A stretch of DNA of 45,431 bases from CAYZWU01 sp964482235 (GTDB lineage Bacteria > Planctomycetota > B15-G4 > CAYZWU01), in NCBI GenBank assembly GCA_964482235.1, contig CAYZWU010000043.1, positions 1 through 45,431 on the forward strand, given 5' to 3'. Positions 1-8,919 of the stretch are shown here, in pieces. The position numbers were made by a program, and so were the translations under genes. The first letter of the stretch is position 1. Each line of letters opens with the position of its first letter. The notes under the pieces were generated by a model. It saw only the letters and a list, made by a program, of their open reading frames with translations. It ran no database searches and had not been told where the DNA came from.

Positions 1-81
1 ATATTTAGAAAGTCCTCGAAGAGTAATTAATAACCACACTCCTTCTGATTTGTCGATTCGGAAATTAACCGGAGTGGAAAA

Positions 82-87
82 TATAAT
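82..87 (+). promoter_or_regulatory. Candidate -10 box upstream of the caspase-like gene
   Basis: A perfect TATAAT lies at 82-87 in an AT-rich leader, about 60 nt before the caspase-like start. No good -35 hexamer is seen at 16-18 nt spacing; the nearest weak match is TTCGGA at 57-62 with a longer spacer. Assignment rests on the -10 match and position only. Confidence 0.3.
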
Positions 88-150
88 ACCAGCAGAGATG
101 TATTATGTCGCCACTGATAGTAACCAGATGATGAAAAGAGGAGGATGCTC

Positions 151-2265
151 ATGAACTACTGGCTCTATGTGGGTATCGATAATTACATCGAAAATGACAT
201 TCCCAACCTTAGCTTCGCAACAAGCGACGCAGAAGCACTCTTCAACGAAATCAGCCGCTACAATATTCCCTCGGACAGCCACATGCTGACCTCGGTTACT
301 GACGATCAACCTTCTCGCAATCGCATTCTAAAATCTTTGAAGACTCTAGGGAACAAAGCTAAAGATGAGGACAACATCCTATTTTATTTTGCCGGTCATG
401 GATTTGAGGTTGATGACAAGAGTTATCTGATGCCTTGTGACGGCGACTTGACACTGCCTAAACAAACGGCAATTGAAGTCGACGCAGTTCTCGAAATAAT
501 GAAATCATCCAGAGCATCGCACAAGATCCTGATCCTCGATGCCTGTCGCAATGAAGTGGATGATCGGGCTCTTGCGAGCTTCGACACGCTGAAATTTCCT
601 GATGCTTTCGTTCGATCTCTCGATACGAGAGGAAAGCTGGTTGGTTGGGAGATACTGTTTTCATGCGGTCCGGGACAGCGATCCGTTGAGTGCAATGATC
701 TCAAAGCCGGTCTTTGGACTTCCAGCATTTGTAGTGCGGTAGGTACGTTGCTGGATGAAGAGAAGTACTTGACAGTACGTGATGTCTTCGAGCGTGCTCA
801 TGGAATTGCACTGGACCATGCAAAAACGCGCGGTCTTTCGATCAATCCCTGGTACAGATGCGACACCTCCAAATCAGCGATCCTCTTGTTGCCTCCCGAT
901 ATTTCGGCGTCGGGAAAAACGGGCAAGATCGTGCTGTCAAGATCATCTCAACTTTTTAAAGATATGGCTGCAATGGGTGTCCGCGTTTTAGTGCGGGATA
1001 GGGAGAAAAAAAGACAAATCGCATTTCGAGGAAAGGAAACCACCGAGGAGTTTCTGAACGAACCACATATTCATCTTGTTCCTTTCGTGTCGCAATTTGA
1101 ACGGCTGGATTTTTCTGGTTGGAAAGGTCTTAAAAAAAATAACCATTCGTTCGATCTACGCTTATACTTGCCAAGTATAGAGAACAGTGCACCGCCGTAC
1201 TCGAGATTGTACATTTTTTTAAACGGTCTTGCCGAATCGGATCCTGCCACGTATGACGGACTCGGCTACCACTTGGCGAATCGCAAAGGGATCCCTTCCG
1301 TCATGATCCCATTACCGGGTCATTTCAGCCGCCACTACCCCGCCCAGAACCATCACGATCCTTTCAAGGCTCGCGAAGATGAGAGGTTGATTACTCAACG
1401 GATTCTCCAGAGAATACACCGGACACCGCTGAGGATTCTATTGGGCTTGAAGCAGATCATCGATGACGTACGACATCTGTTGAAGGAAATCCGCTCGGGT
1501 GATCGATCCTATTGGTCTCAAATTGTAGAACCGGATTGTGATATCTGTTTGTTGGGATACAGTATAGGCGGATTTGCTGCCACTTCGTTGCTACGTCTTG
1601 ATGAGAAGGAATTCAAGTCAGTCTTTCTGCTCGAGTCAGGATTGTTTCTTGACCGAATCGACGCCGCACCAATGTTCATGCGGGACGAAAGAGTGGCCAG
1701 AGTTCTTTGGAAACATTACGAGAAGGGTGGCGACCCACTGGATTTTGATGAAGAAGTCGTACGGAAATTCTCAGAGAGGGAGTCAAAAAATGAAAAACAT
1801 TTTGATTCCATACTTACAAAAGTTCGCCAAAACGAGCCTTACGGTGATGAGGAATGGTGGCAAAGGGAGCCTTGGAAAATACTGCTACGGAGCAAAATAG
1901 AGAGTCGGAGGATCTGGCGGGATATAGTACGAGGTCTCTATGACATTTCGCGTTTTGAGAAACAAGCAGATCGCTTGACCTCAGAGGAAATGAATGTCTT
2001 CAACCAGATATTCCTCGGTTTCAGAAGACTCGATTACAAGGAGGCTCTGGAGAACCTGAAGGATAAGATCCTGATAATCACTGGTGGAGCGGACGATATC
2101 TTTCCAACTCGGGAAATATTGAATGTGGGACCAGACACCGGTTTGACACTTGTTCAGATTCCGGATATCACGCATTGGATCAAGCACTCGTCGAGAAAGG
2201 ACTGGGAGAAATGGCTTATCATGTTGATCGATTTCATGGAAGCGTTCAACAAGGAGCGGCGGTGA
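151..2265 (+). CDS. Caspase-like (peptidase C14) protein fused to an alpha/beta hydrolase domain
   Basis: Predicted 704-aa cytoplasmic protein with two catalytic modules. Residues 1-250 look like a caspase/metacaspase p20-type domain: the His of FYFAGHG is residue 83 and the Cys of LILDACRNE is residue 132, giving the expected His-Cys dyad. Residues 340-700 look like an alpha/beta hydrolase: nucleophile elbow GYSIGG (Ser471), an acid in ITGGADD (Asp648 or 649) and His675 in DITHW. No signal peptide or membrane segment is visible. An in-frame ATG at 145 abuts the Shine-Dalgarno run AGAGGAGG (137-144) with no spacing. The ATG at 151 has 6 nt spacing and is the better start. The gene is visibly AT-richer than the rest of the window and stands alone, suggesting transfer. 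Bacterial caspase fusions often act as proteolytic or cell-death effectors. The substrate and partner here are unknown. Confidence 0.8.
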   Translation: MNYWLYVGIDNYIENDIPNLSFATSDAEALFNEISRYNIPSDSHMLTSVTDDQPSRNRILKSLKTLGNKAKDEDNILFYFAGHGFEVDDKSYLMPCDGDLTLPKQTAIEVDAVLEIMKSSRASHKILILDACRNEVDDRALASFDTLKFPDAFVRSLDTRGKLVGWEILFSCGPGQRSVECNDLKAGLWTSSICSAVGTLLDEEKYLTVRDVFERAHGIALDHAKTRGLSINPWYRCDTSKSAILLLPPDISASGKTGKIVLSRSSQLFKDMAAMGVRVLVRDREKKRQIAFRGKETTEEFLNEPHIHLVPFVSQFERLDFSGWKGLKKNNHSFDLRLYLPSIENSAPPYSRLYIFLNGLAESDPATYDGLGYHLANRKGIPSVMIPLPGHFSRHYPAQNHHDPFKAREDERLITQRILQRIHRTPLRILLGLKQIIDDVRHLLKEIRSGDRSYWSQIVEPDCDICLLGYSIGGFAATSLLRLDEKEFKSVFLLESGLFLDRIDAAPMFMRDERVARVLWKHYEKGGDPLDFDEEVVRKFSERESKNEKHFDSILTKVRQNEPYGDEEWWQREPWKILLRSKIESRRIWRDIVRGLYDISRFEKQADRLTSEEMNVFNQIFLGFRRLDYKEALENLKDKILIITGGADDIFPTREILNVGPDTGLTLVQIPDITHWIKHSSRKDWEKWLIMLIDFMEAFNKERR

Positions 2266-2403
2266 TATCGCTGTGCAAAGCTGTTTCAGTGACGGAATCT
2301 CAGTTTGGCAGAAACGAAGAATCCAAGTGTTAGATAGATTTTTCTGAATGTAAGTGCATTTAACAGAGAGAACATTTCAATTGACGTATTCTGATCGCCC
2401 TCC

Positions 2404-3630
2404 TCACCTGCAATCGAAGCCGGGGATTTTCATCTGCTCTCCGCCGCGGAGCGCCGACCGGTGCGCCACGATCCCGGGAACGCAGAAGGCCAGCGCCTCG
2501 TAGAGGTCGATCTCCGGCTCCCTTTCCTCAATCAGAGCCGTGACGAACTCGTTGGTGAGGAAGGGATGCGACCTGCCGTGCCCCGTATCGCGCCGCATCT
2601 TCGGGGGAACCATCGGCCAGTAGTCCGGCTCCCCCTCGGCCGTCTTGCCGTCGATCCGGAGGCAATACGGCTGCCCTCCCGAACCGGGCATGTAGAGCGC
2701 GCCCCTCGTGCCGAGCCACTGCGCGCGCTCGCCGTGGGCGGCGATGTCCCAGGCCACGTTGCAGCGGAAGGGGTGCCCCGTGTCGGTGAGGAAGAGGGCC
2801 ATCCCGTTGAGGAAGGGATTTGTGTAGTCGTTGTCCTTCAGGGCCGGCTCGCCGGGATCGCCCGTTCCGATGCACGAGACCTTCTCGAGACGGCCGCGCG
2901 TCGCGCCGACCCAGAATGCGGTGGAGTGGGTCGGGTAGAGCATGGGCGGATAGCCGTAGCGCCACGTCCGCTTGCCGTCCCGCCACGAGAGGCCGTGGGT
3001 CGTCCGGGCGATCTGCGGGTGGTAATACTCGGCCTCGGTGTAGACGAGCTCGCCGAGCTTGCCGTCCTTCATCAGGCGCCGCATCGTGATGGTGGGCCAC
3101 CTGAAGTAGGTCGTCTCGGCGCTCATGTAGAAGAGGCCGCTCCGCTCCTTGGCTTCCTTCAGCCGTGCCGCCTCCTCCAGGGTGAGGCAGGCCGGGCAGG
3201 CGCAGATCACGTGCTTGCCCTTCTCGAAGCAGAGGAGCGTGTGGCGCGTGTGGTCCGGCGCGCCGGTGAAGAGGGCCACCGCGTCGATCTTCGGATCGAG
3301 AACGAGCTTCTCCAGCGATTCGTGCGATCTCTCGCACCGGTAGGTCTTCATCAGGGCGTCGCGCCGTCCGGGGATCAGGTCGCTCACCGCCTCGACGATG
3401 CAGTTCGGATGCTCGTGCCAGTGGAACGACCTGCCGAAGCCGCCGCCCACCACTCCGATGCGGACCTTCCTGTCCGAGACAAGCTTCCACCCCTCGGCTG
3501 CGGGAAGAATGCCGGCGAATCCATGGGCCGCCGCGACGGCCGCGGCGCCTCGCACGATGAACTTCCGCCGGGATAGGGTTTCTCCCCCGGAACGAACGAT
3601 TTCCTTGCTGCCTTCTGCTCTGCTCTTCAT
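2404..3630 (-). CDS. Tat-exported Gfo/Idh/MocA-like oxidoreductase lacking the EKP motif
   Basis: A 408-aa protein. The N-terminus carries a twin-arginine signal (SRRKF, residues 20-24, followed by an Ala-rich stretch), so it is probably folded with cofactor and then exported. A Rossmann nucleotide-binding loop, GVVGGGFG, follows at about 59-66, as in NAD(P)-dependent sugar oxidoreductases. At the place where the family usually has the catalytic EKP triplet, this protein reads CACPAC (143-148) before LTLEEA, so the usual Lys is absent. It is the last gene of a minus-strand operon, 21 nt after the aldo/keto reductase, with AGGAGGG as ribosome site. It may be a divergent dehydrogenase or a non-catalytic sugar-binding relative. 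The fold assignment is firm; activity is uncertain. Confidence 0.82.
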   Translation of the reverse strand: MKSRAEGSKEIVRSGGETLSRRKFIVRGAAAVAAAHGFAGILPAAEGWKLVSDRKVRIGVVGGGFGRSFHWHEHPNCIVEAVSDLIPGRRDALMKTYRCERSHESLEKLVLDPKIDAVALFTGAPDHTRHTLLCFEKGKHVICACPACLTLEEAARLKEAKERSGLFYMSAETTYFRWPTITMRRLMKDGKLGELVYTEAEYYHPQIARTTHGLSWRDGKRTWRYGYPPMLYPTHSTAFWVGATRGRLEKVSCIGTGDPGEPALKDNDYTNPFLNGMALFLTDTGHPFRCNVAWDIAAHGERAQWLGTRGALYMPGSGGQPYCLRIDGKTAEGEPDYWPMVPPKMRRDTGHGRSHPFLTNEFVTALIEEREPEIDLYEALAFCVPGIVAHRSALRGGEQMKIPGFDCR

Positions 3631-3651
3631 CCTTCTTCCCTCCTGCTCGCG

Positions 3652-4611
3652 TTACGAGGCCAGCGGCATTGCCCGTGCCTTCAAGATCGAGTCGACGGCG
3701 TTCATCGTGTCGTCTATCTGCTCCGGCGCGGTGAAGCCGATCGTCATGGCATCGACGAGGTTGTTGTCGAGAACGTATTTCAGCGAGGCGAGCCTTCGTT
3801 CCGGAGTGGCCAGGTCGCCGCAGCCGTAGATCTTCATGCCGATCACGCCCTTGCCGTCCAGGCGGGCCTGCTTCAGCACGGCGGCCACCTCATCGGTGGT
3901 CGCCTTGGGATCCATCCGCCTGTGCTCGGGGTTGATCCGGGCGAGGATCACGTCGATCCAGGGATGGGCCGCCGCCGTCTTCATGGCGGCCAGGGTGTGG
4001 CACGAGCAGCCCACGGCGCGGACCATGCCCTTCTGCTTCAGCTCGGAGAGGTCGTCGCGAATCCGCTTCAGGCTGTCGGTCCAGTCCGGCGCCTGCACGC
4101 AGTGGATGAGGCAGATGTCGATCGACTCCACGCCCATCTCGCGCAGGAACCGCTCCACCTCCGGGCGCGCCGTGGTGGTGGGCGTCATCTCAGGCGCTTC
4201 GGCGAACCAGACTTTGCTCAGGATCGTGACCTGGTCGCGGCGGACCGACGTGTTCTTCAGCGTGTGCTTCACGAACTCGTGCGAACCGTACAGGTCGGCC
4301 GCATCGATGAACGCCGAGCCCCTGGCCACGCCGTGCGCCATCAGGCCGGCGAAGCCTTCCTTGCCGAGACGGGTCTGGTCGGAAGCCTTCTTCCAGCCAT
4401 GCGTTCCCGTGCCCATGGCAACGCGGGGAACGGTAATCCCGCATCGGCCGAGGGCGACGAGGTCCGACGCCCTGGGCATGGGCGGCGGGGTTGTGGCGCA
4501 CCCGGTCAGGAGTGCCGACGTACCTGCCAGGAGCGCCGACGTTCCAGCGATGAGCGCCGGCGGGCCGGCAAGGGTCTGCTTGAGAAACATCCTTCTGGAG
4601 ATGTGCGTCAT
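3652..4611 (-). CDS. Exported aldo/keto reductase family protein
   Basis: A 319-aa aldo/keto reductase-like protein. The N-terminus combines a Tat-like SRRMFLK (5-11) with a lipobox LLTGC (Cys38), so it is probably a membrane-anchored exported lipoprotein. The AKR catalytic tetrad is visible: Asp103 and Tyr108 in FIDAADLYG, Lys133 in ILSKVW and His170 in CLIHC. Later segments (VRAVGCSCH, KGVIGMKIYG) fit the TIM barrel. Its signal peptide contains a repeated heptad (AGTSALL) encoded by 21-bp tandem units. It lies 26 nt after the glycoside-hydrolase-like gene and 21 nt before the Gfo-like gene, within one operon. The likely role is NAD(P)H-linked oxidoreduction of a sugar or sugar-derived carbonyl. 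The substrate is unknown. Confidence 0.85.
   Translation of the reverse strand: MTHISRRMFLKQTLAGPPALIAGTSALLAGTSALLTGCATTPPPMPRASDLVALGRCGITVPRVAMGTGTHGWKKASDQTRLGKEGFAGLMAHGVARGSAFIDAADLYGSHEFVKHTLKNTSVRRDQVTILSKVWFAEAPEMTPTTTARPEVERFLREMGVESIDICLIHCVQAPDWTDSLKRIRDDLSELKQKGMVRAVGCSCHTLAAMKTAAAHPWIDVILARINPEHRRMDPKATTDEVAAVLKQARLDGKGVIGMKIYGCGDLATPERRLASLKYVLDNNLVDAMTIGFTAPEQIDDTMNAVDSILKARAMPLAS
4507..4569 (-). repeat. 21-bp tandem repeat in a signal peptide
   Basis: Three adjoining 21-bp units (4507-4527, 4528-4548, and a more diverged 4549-4569) encode repeated ALLAGTS-like heptads in the hydrophobic core of the aldo/keto reductase signal peptide. The first two units differ at a few bases only. 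The unit is in frame, so copy-number change would alter signal length without breaking the gene. Confidence 0.75.
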
Positions 4612-4637
4612 TTTCCAGGCTCCAAATAGTTACCGGC

Positions 4638-7600
4638 TCATTTCCCGGCGATCCCGGACCAGACCACGACGGTTTGGTTCATCCGCGGGGCCGTGGGGGG
4701 GAAGACCAGGCTTTCTCCCTCGTCGCGGAGCGCCTCGATGTAATACTCGAGATCGCCTGCTGTGGCCTCGGGAGGTAGAACGGTCTCGTAGACGCCGCGC
4801 TTCACGTGATCGAGGGGAGTGCGAAAGAAGTTCCCCTCTCCCATGGGGCGCCAGTGGACGGACACCCGGGCGGGACGGAAACCCAGCACGATCGCCTTGA
4901 GCGCGAGCTCTTCTCCCGGAGCGGCGACGGTCCGCACGGTGGGGACGAAGAGGCGCGGTTCGCCGGCATACCGTGTCGAGGGTATCGCCTCCTCGGGAAG
5001 GGCGCATTCCAGGATCTCGGCCAGCTGCTCTCCCGGCTTCTCGAGCAGCCCGGGCAGGAGGTGCTGCTGCCAGTTGGCCACGTTTCCCATGGCGCCCGTC
5101 GTGGTGACAATGGCGAGCAGGAACCTGTGCACCTCGGCCGCGCAGGAGACCAGCTCCTTGCGGAGAGGCAGGGCCAGCTCCCGGGCCAGCTCCCGCCTTG
5201 CCCCGGAATCCTCCTCCGCCAGGACCTGCTTCATCGCCTCGTTGAATCGGGCCCAGACGCAGTTGGTCCGGCCCAGGGCGCGCAGGTAGCGGAAGCTGTC
5301 CAGCCAGTAGTCGAACCTCTCGATGTTGCCGGCACCCCGGATGAGCGGCCGGAGGGCCGCCATCTCGTCCACGAAGGCGTAGTCGCGGCTCACCGTCTTC
5401 CAGGGCCGGCCGTCTGGAGTGATGCCGCCCGGGCCGTGAACCCAGGTGGCGGGCCGCGGCAGATTCGACTCCTTGCTGCCCGGGCTCGCTCCGGGCGGGC
5501 TTCCGTCGAGGCGGGTGAAGAGCGAGGCCAGCTCGCCGGCAGCCTCGGGTCCGAAATGCGCGAGCGCCCAGTCCTCGTAGAAGTCTCTGGAAGGCAGATC
5601 GCGAGGCCGCTTCCCGGGCCAGGGGCTCAGGCTCGAGGCGGGAAGATCGGCCTCGAAACCGCTCCACGCCGGACCGGCGCAGTTGATCATTCGTTCGAAG
5701 GTCAAGCCGCTGGATCGCCGCGAGCTCCGCACCGCGATGGCGGCGATGGAGGGGAACTCGACCTCCCGCACGAACTCGACGAGAAGGTGTCCGTCCGTCA
5801 CCTCCACCTCGTTGAAGGTGAAATCGAGCGCCCTGTCCTTCCCGGCCGCGGCAAAGATGTCGAGGTGTTCGATCACCGTCCTGCCCTGGATCCTGGCGCC
5901 GAAGACGCGTTTTCCCGCCGCATCGTAGTGGGGCTCGCAGAACTTCAAGGTCACCCGGTAGAAGCCGTCGGGAACGTCGAGCCGATAGCCGTCGAGATCG
6001 TACCGGACCGTCTTGTAGACCGTCTCCTCCTCCGTGCCGGCGATCCTGTTATCCGGAAACGCTGCAGGCTTTCCGCCCATCGGTCCCTCGGTCCGCTTCA
6101 GGTCGGAAGGCGAGAACCTCTTCCCCCGATCGCGGTTCCAGCCCTCCTGATTCCAGGCCGCAGCAGCCAGGGCGGCGACATTCGGTCCCACGGCGCGCGT
6201 TCGCCAGTGAATGCCCATCAGGCCGGTGCAGCCGTAGGCCAGCGAGTCGGCCGCGTCGCGCCGCATCCGGCCGACCCAGAGCTGCGGGATGATCATGGCC
6301 GGATCGTCCTCCAGCCACGGGATCGCCCACTTGGGGCGGTCCGCCACCTTGATGAAGCCCTGTTCCACGGGCTCGAAACCGACGTTCCTGTTGATGCAGC
6401 TCAGCGGCATCTCGCGAGGCAGCACGTCGTGGAAGAGCGAGCGGTCGCCGGGCGGGCCGAGAACCCAACCGCATGTGGCCAGGGTGAAGGGGGCTCCCAC
6501 GTCGGAAGCCGCCTTGACGGCGCTCAGGAGGTCGTCGAGCGTGGCTTTCACCTGCGCTTCGCTGGCGCCGGACCAGGTCCAGCCTTCGGGCGTCCAGAAC
6601 CAGTAGTAGTCAAGAGGATGGGCCGCCATGATCCTCTCGAAGATCCCCTTGTAGAGCTCGTGGATCACCGCGGGATCGGCCGGGTCCTTGCCGGCAGCTG
6701 CGAGCCTCTCGCGCAGCGCCGCCGGTACGGTCAGCGGAGTCTCCGTGCCGAGGCAGGTCGCGATGTCCAGCTTCCCGGCAAAGGTGAAGACGTCGTCCAC
6801 GAGCTTTCCGAAATCGTTGAAGAGCTTGTTGCTCTCCTCGGGACCTGGAGGAAGCGGCGTTCTTCCCAGCATGTAGTCGGCGCCGTAGTCGTCCCGCTCG
6901 AAGATGTCGGCTGCCCCGAAGAGGTAGTCGCCCGTGTTGCGGGGCAAGTAGCCCCAGCCGCCCGTCCGCGTGGTGAAGTGGCGCGAGGGATAGCTGGAAT
7001 CCACCTCTCCGTCGAGACCGATCTCGTCGCGAGGTCCGATCCAGACCGCGGGCTCCGGACCGACGGGGCCTTCCGGGTAGGTGTGCAGGCCGAAGAAATT
7101 CATCCCCATCTTCGGCAGCTGGGCGAGCACGGCCTTGTAGTCGTCGGCGTTCCACCAGTCCGGCCCCTCGGGAAAGTCGTGGAACGGCTGGATGCCGCGC
7201 CGCTCGAAGAGAGGCCGCCCGCGGCAGTCGAGGTCCGGCAGGTCAAGAGGAACGGCCGCGTCAGGCACCACGTCGCCGTGCAGGGCGAACCGCACGCCGA
7301 GCCGCTCGGCAAACCTGTAGGCGCCGTAGAGGGTGCCGCGGCCGCTGCCGCCGGTGATCACCACAACACGGCGGTCCTCCGTCTGCACCGTCTTCAGGAT
7401 GTACTCTTCCCGAGGCACTCTTTCTTCCGGCAGGGGGAACAGGGGGGCGCCGTTCTCCCCGTCGGGGATGCGGCCGAGGCAGCAGACCAGGATGGCGTCT
7501 CCCTTCTCGGGCAGCTTCTTCACCATTGGCAGAAGCCGGCCCGTTCGCAGGTAGACGTAACGGCGGACCTCGCTGGCGCCGAGAATCTCGATTTCGGAGA

Positions 7601-7727
7601 CGTCGCTCGGAGATACGATCACGCAACCGGAAGAAGCCGGCGAATCACCCAGGATCTGGCATCCGGGCATGGCAGGGAGCAAGGTCGCGATGATCCAGAG
7701 AAGAACGACGAAGCGGAACTCGGTCAT
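4638..7727 (-). CDS. Large glycoside-hydrolase-like lipoprotein with malectin insert
   Basis: Predicted 1029-aa lipoprotein. The start is the ATG at 7727 (AGGGAGAG just upstream), giving a signal ending LLPAMPGC; an upstream in-frame ATG at 7754 would put extra residues before the signal. Residues about 35-155 resemble the N-terminal domain of alpha-glucuronidase/GH20-type enzymes (SEVRRYVYLRTGR; GTLYGAYRFAERLGVRF). About 185-530 looks like a TIM barrel, with WFWTPEGWTW containing a candidate acidic residue. A malectin-like carbohydrate-binding domain (about 560-670, DGFYRVTLKFCEPHYD) interrupts the region before the FYEDWALAHFGPEAA segment that normally follows the barrel in DUF4838-like proteins. 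The last ~110 residues look like a beta-sandwich. It probably acts on an extracellular or periplasmic glycan. It lies 23 nt after the DUF6807 gene. The linkage cleaved cannot be read from sequence. Confidence 0.75.
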   Translation of the reverse strand: MTEFRFVVLLWIIATLLPAMPGCQILGDSPASSGCVIVSPSDVSEIEILGASEVRRYVYLRTGRLLPMVKKLPEKGDAILVCCLGRIPDGENGAPLFPLPEERVPREEYILKTVQTEDRRVVVITGGSGRGTLYGAYRFAERLGVRFALHGDVVPDAAVPLDLPDLDCRGRPLFERRGIQPFHDFPEGPDWWNADDYKAVLAQLPKMGMNFFGLHTYPEGPVGPEPAVWIGPRDEIGLDGEVDSSYPSRHFTTRTGGWGYLPRNTGDYLFGAADIFERDDYGADYMLGRTPLPPGPEESNKLFNDFGKLVDDVFTFAGKLDIATCLGTETPLTVPAALRERLAAAGKDPADPAVIHELYKGIFERIMAAHPLDYYWFWTPEGWTWSGASEAQVKATLDDLLSAVKAASDVGAPFTLATCGWVLGPPGDRSLFHDVLPREMPLSCINRNVGFEPVEQGFIKVADRPKWAIPWLEDDPAMIIPQLWVGRMRRDAADSLAYGCTGLMGIHWRTRAVGPNVAALAAAAWNQEGWNRDRGKRFSPSDLKRTEGPMGGKPAAFPDNRIAGTEEETVYKTVRYDLDGYRLDVPDGFYRVTLKFCEPHYDAAGKRVFGARIQGRTVIEHLDIFAAAGKDRALDFTFNEVEVTDGHLLVEFVREVEFPSIAAIAVRSSRRSSGLTFERMINCAGPAWSGFEADLPASSLSPWPGKRPRDLPSRDFYEDWALAHFGPEAAGELASLFTRLDGSPPGASPGSKESNLPRPATWVHGPGGITPDGRPWKTVSRDYAFVDEMAALRPLIRGAGNIERFDYWLDSFRYLRALGRTNCVWARFNEAMKQVLAEEDSGARRELARELALPLRKELVSCAAEVHRFLLAIVTTTGAMGNVANWQQHLLPGLLEKPGEQLAEILECALPEEAIPSTRYAGEPRLFVPTVRTVAAPGEELALKAIVLGFRPARVSVHWRPMGEGNFFRTPLDHVKRGVYETVLPPEATAGDLEYYIEALRDEGESLVFPPTAPRMNQTVVVWSGIAGK

Positions 7728-7750
7728 GGTCTCTCTCCCTTGGTCGCTGA

Positions 7751-8716
7751 TCAATTCCCGGCGGCGGCAAAGTCGTCGAACCAGGCTTTCAGCTCGGCGA
7801 CCTCCCGGGCGCCCTCGTAGAAAACCACGCGAAAACGGAAGAGGGCCTTGTCACCTGGCGCAAGAACGAGGCGGAACGGCTTGGCCTCTTTGTTGCCGCG
7901 GCTTTTCTCGAAAACGGCCTGCCCGAGCGGGTTGGCGGCAAAGAGCCCGTAGTCGCGGGCGTGCCAGTAGGTGGGGTGGTTCACGCTTTCCGGATGGTCG
8001 CAGATCAGGATACCCACCCGGGTGCCGTCCTTCTCGCCCTCGAGACGAACCCAGGCGGCGCGCCGGCCCCACACGTTCTTGGCCTTCTTCCCGCCCGTGG
8101 AGCTCAGGTACTCGCCGTTTCCTCCCTTCTCCTTGAGCCAGTGGGCCACGCGGATGGCGAACATCCCCTCCTTGGTGTCGGCAAAAACGACCTCCCTTTC
8201 CGCGGCCTCGAGCTCGATCCGGAAGTCGATCGTCCGGACTCCTTCCGAAGCGCGGAAGATCATCTCCCTCTTCTCCTTCAGCAGGATCTCGTCGTCCTTG
8301 CCCGTCCAGTGCGACAGGGTCGCGAGGATCCCCTCGCCTGCTCCGCCCTTCGACTTCACGACCTTCAGGTGCCTGATCCTGGGCGGCGAGGTCGTGTTGT
8401 TCCAGAAGCCGGTCTCGTTGACCCGGTCGTAGGTGAAGAAGAGGCCGGCGTGATGGGGGTGATCCTTGCTCTCGCCGGGAACCTCGGCCAGGGGATGGCC
8501 GCGGTTGACCACGATTCCCGAGGCGGTGCAGAGCGGATAGAGGATCGGCTTCGTGACGGCGTCGCCAATCAGGTAGCTGGTGAACGGCCTGCCCGCAGCA
8601 ATCACATCGATCCTGTCGCCCTTCTCGATGAAGGCGATTTGCGGTCCGGTGCAGCATCCGGCCGGGCCGATCAGGAAGAGGACGACGAATCCGATCAGGC
8701 TGACTTCGATTTTCAT
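7751..8716 (-). CDS. DUF6807 (PmoA-like) family lipoprotein
   Basis: A 321-aa lipoprotein of the family labelled 'methane oxygenase PmoA' in databases (DUF6807), a name that is misleading because these proteins accompany carbohydrate genes. The start is placed at ATG 8716 (GAGGAG nine bases upstream), which gives MKIEVSLIGF and lipobox IGPAGC. An upstream in-frame ATG (8791) would add an unlikely hydrophilic leader. Recognisable family segments include LYPLCTASGIVVNRGHPL, KDHPHHAGLFF and CDHPESVNHPTYWHARDYGLF, all His-rich. It is the first gene of the minus-strand operon. The likely role is in processing a sugar or glycoside. The exact reaction is unknown. Confidence 0.8.
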   Translation of the reverse strand: MKIEVSLIGFVVLFLIGPAGCCTGPQIAFIEKGDRIDVIAAGRPFTSYLIGDAVTKPILYPLCTASGIVVNRGHPLAEVPGESKDHPHHAGLFFTYDRVNETGFWNNTTSPPRIRHLKVVKSKGGAGEGILATLSHWTGKDDEILLKEKREMIFRASEGVRTIDFRIELEAAEREVVFADTKEGMFAIRVAHWLKEKGGNGEYLSSTGGKKAKNVWGRRAAWVRLEGEKDGTRVGILICDHPESVNHPTYWHARDYGLFAANPLGQAVFEKSRGNKEAKPFRLVLAPGDKALFRFRVVFYEGAREVAELKAWFDDFAAAGN

Positions 8717-8919
8717 GCGGTTGTTCTCCTCGCCATGTTGACTGCTGTCGATAGATCTTCTCATAGAGCTTCTTTTTCCCTCACAATTCAAGCAAAGCCG
8801 GTATCCCTCTTCCCTAAAAAAGTTGAACGCTCCGGCCTCCGGCGATTTCGTCTTGCCTCCAGGCCCGGTATATCCGTTAATTCACCCTTTACCCCGCAAT
8901 TTCGAGGAGGAACCGGAGC
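8717..8919. promoter_or_regulatory. Divergent intergenic region
   Basis: About 200 bp separate the divergently transcribed DUF6807 operon (minus) and the transglutaminase-like gene (plus), so promoters for both should lie here. I see AT-rich patches (around 8770-8825 and TATATCC near 8870) but no hexamer pair convincing enough to place a promoter. The plus-strand gene has a CGAGGAGG ribosome site close to its ATG. Confidence 0.35.

Noticed and set aside
4806..7820. A very long plus-strand open frame (about 1000 codons) antisense to the glycoside-hydrolase-like gene
   Set aside because: It is the mirror of a clear coding gene in high-GC sequence; its translation has no family motifs, while the minus strand gives a signal peptide and recognisable domains.
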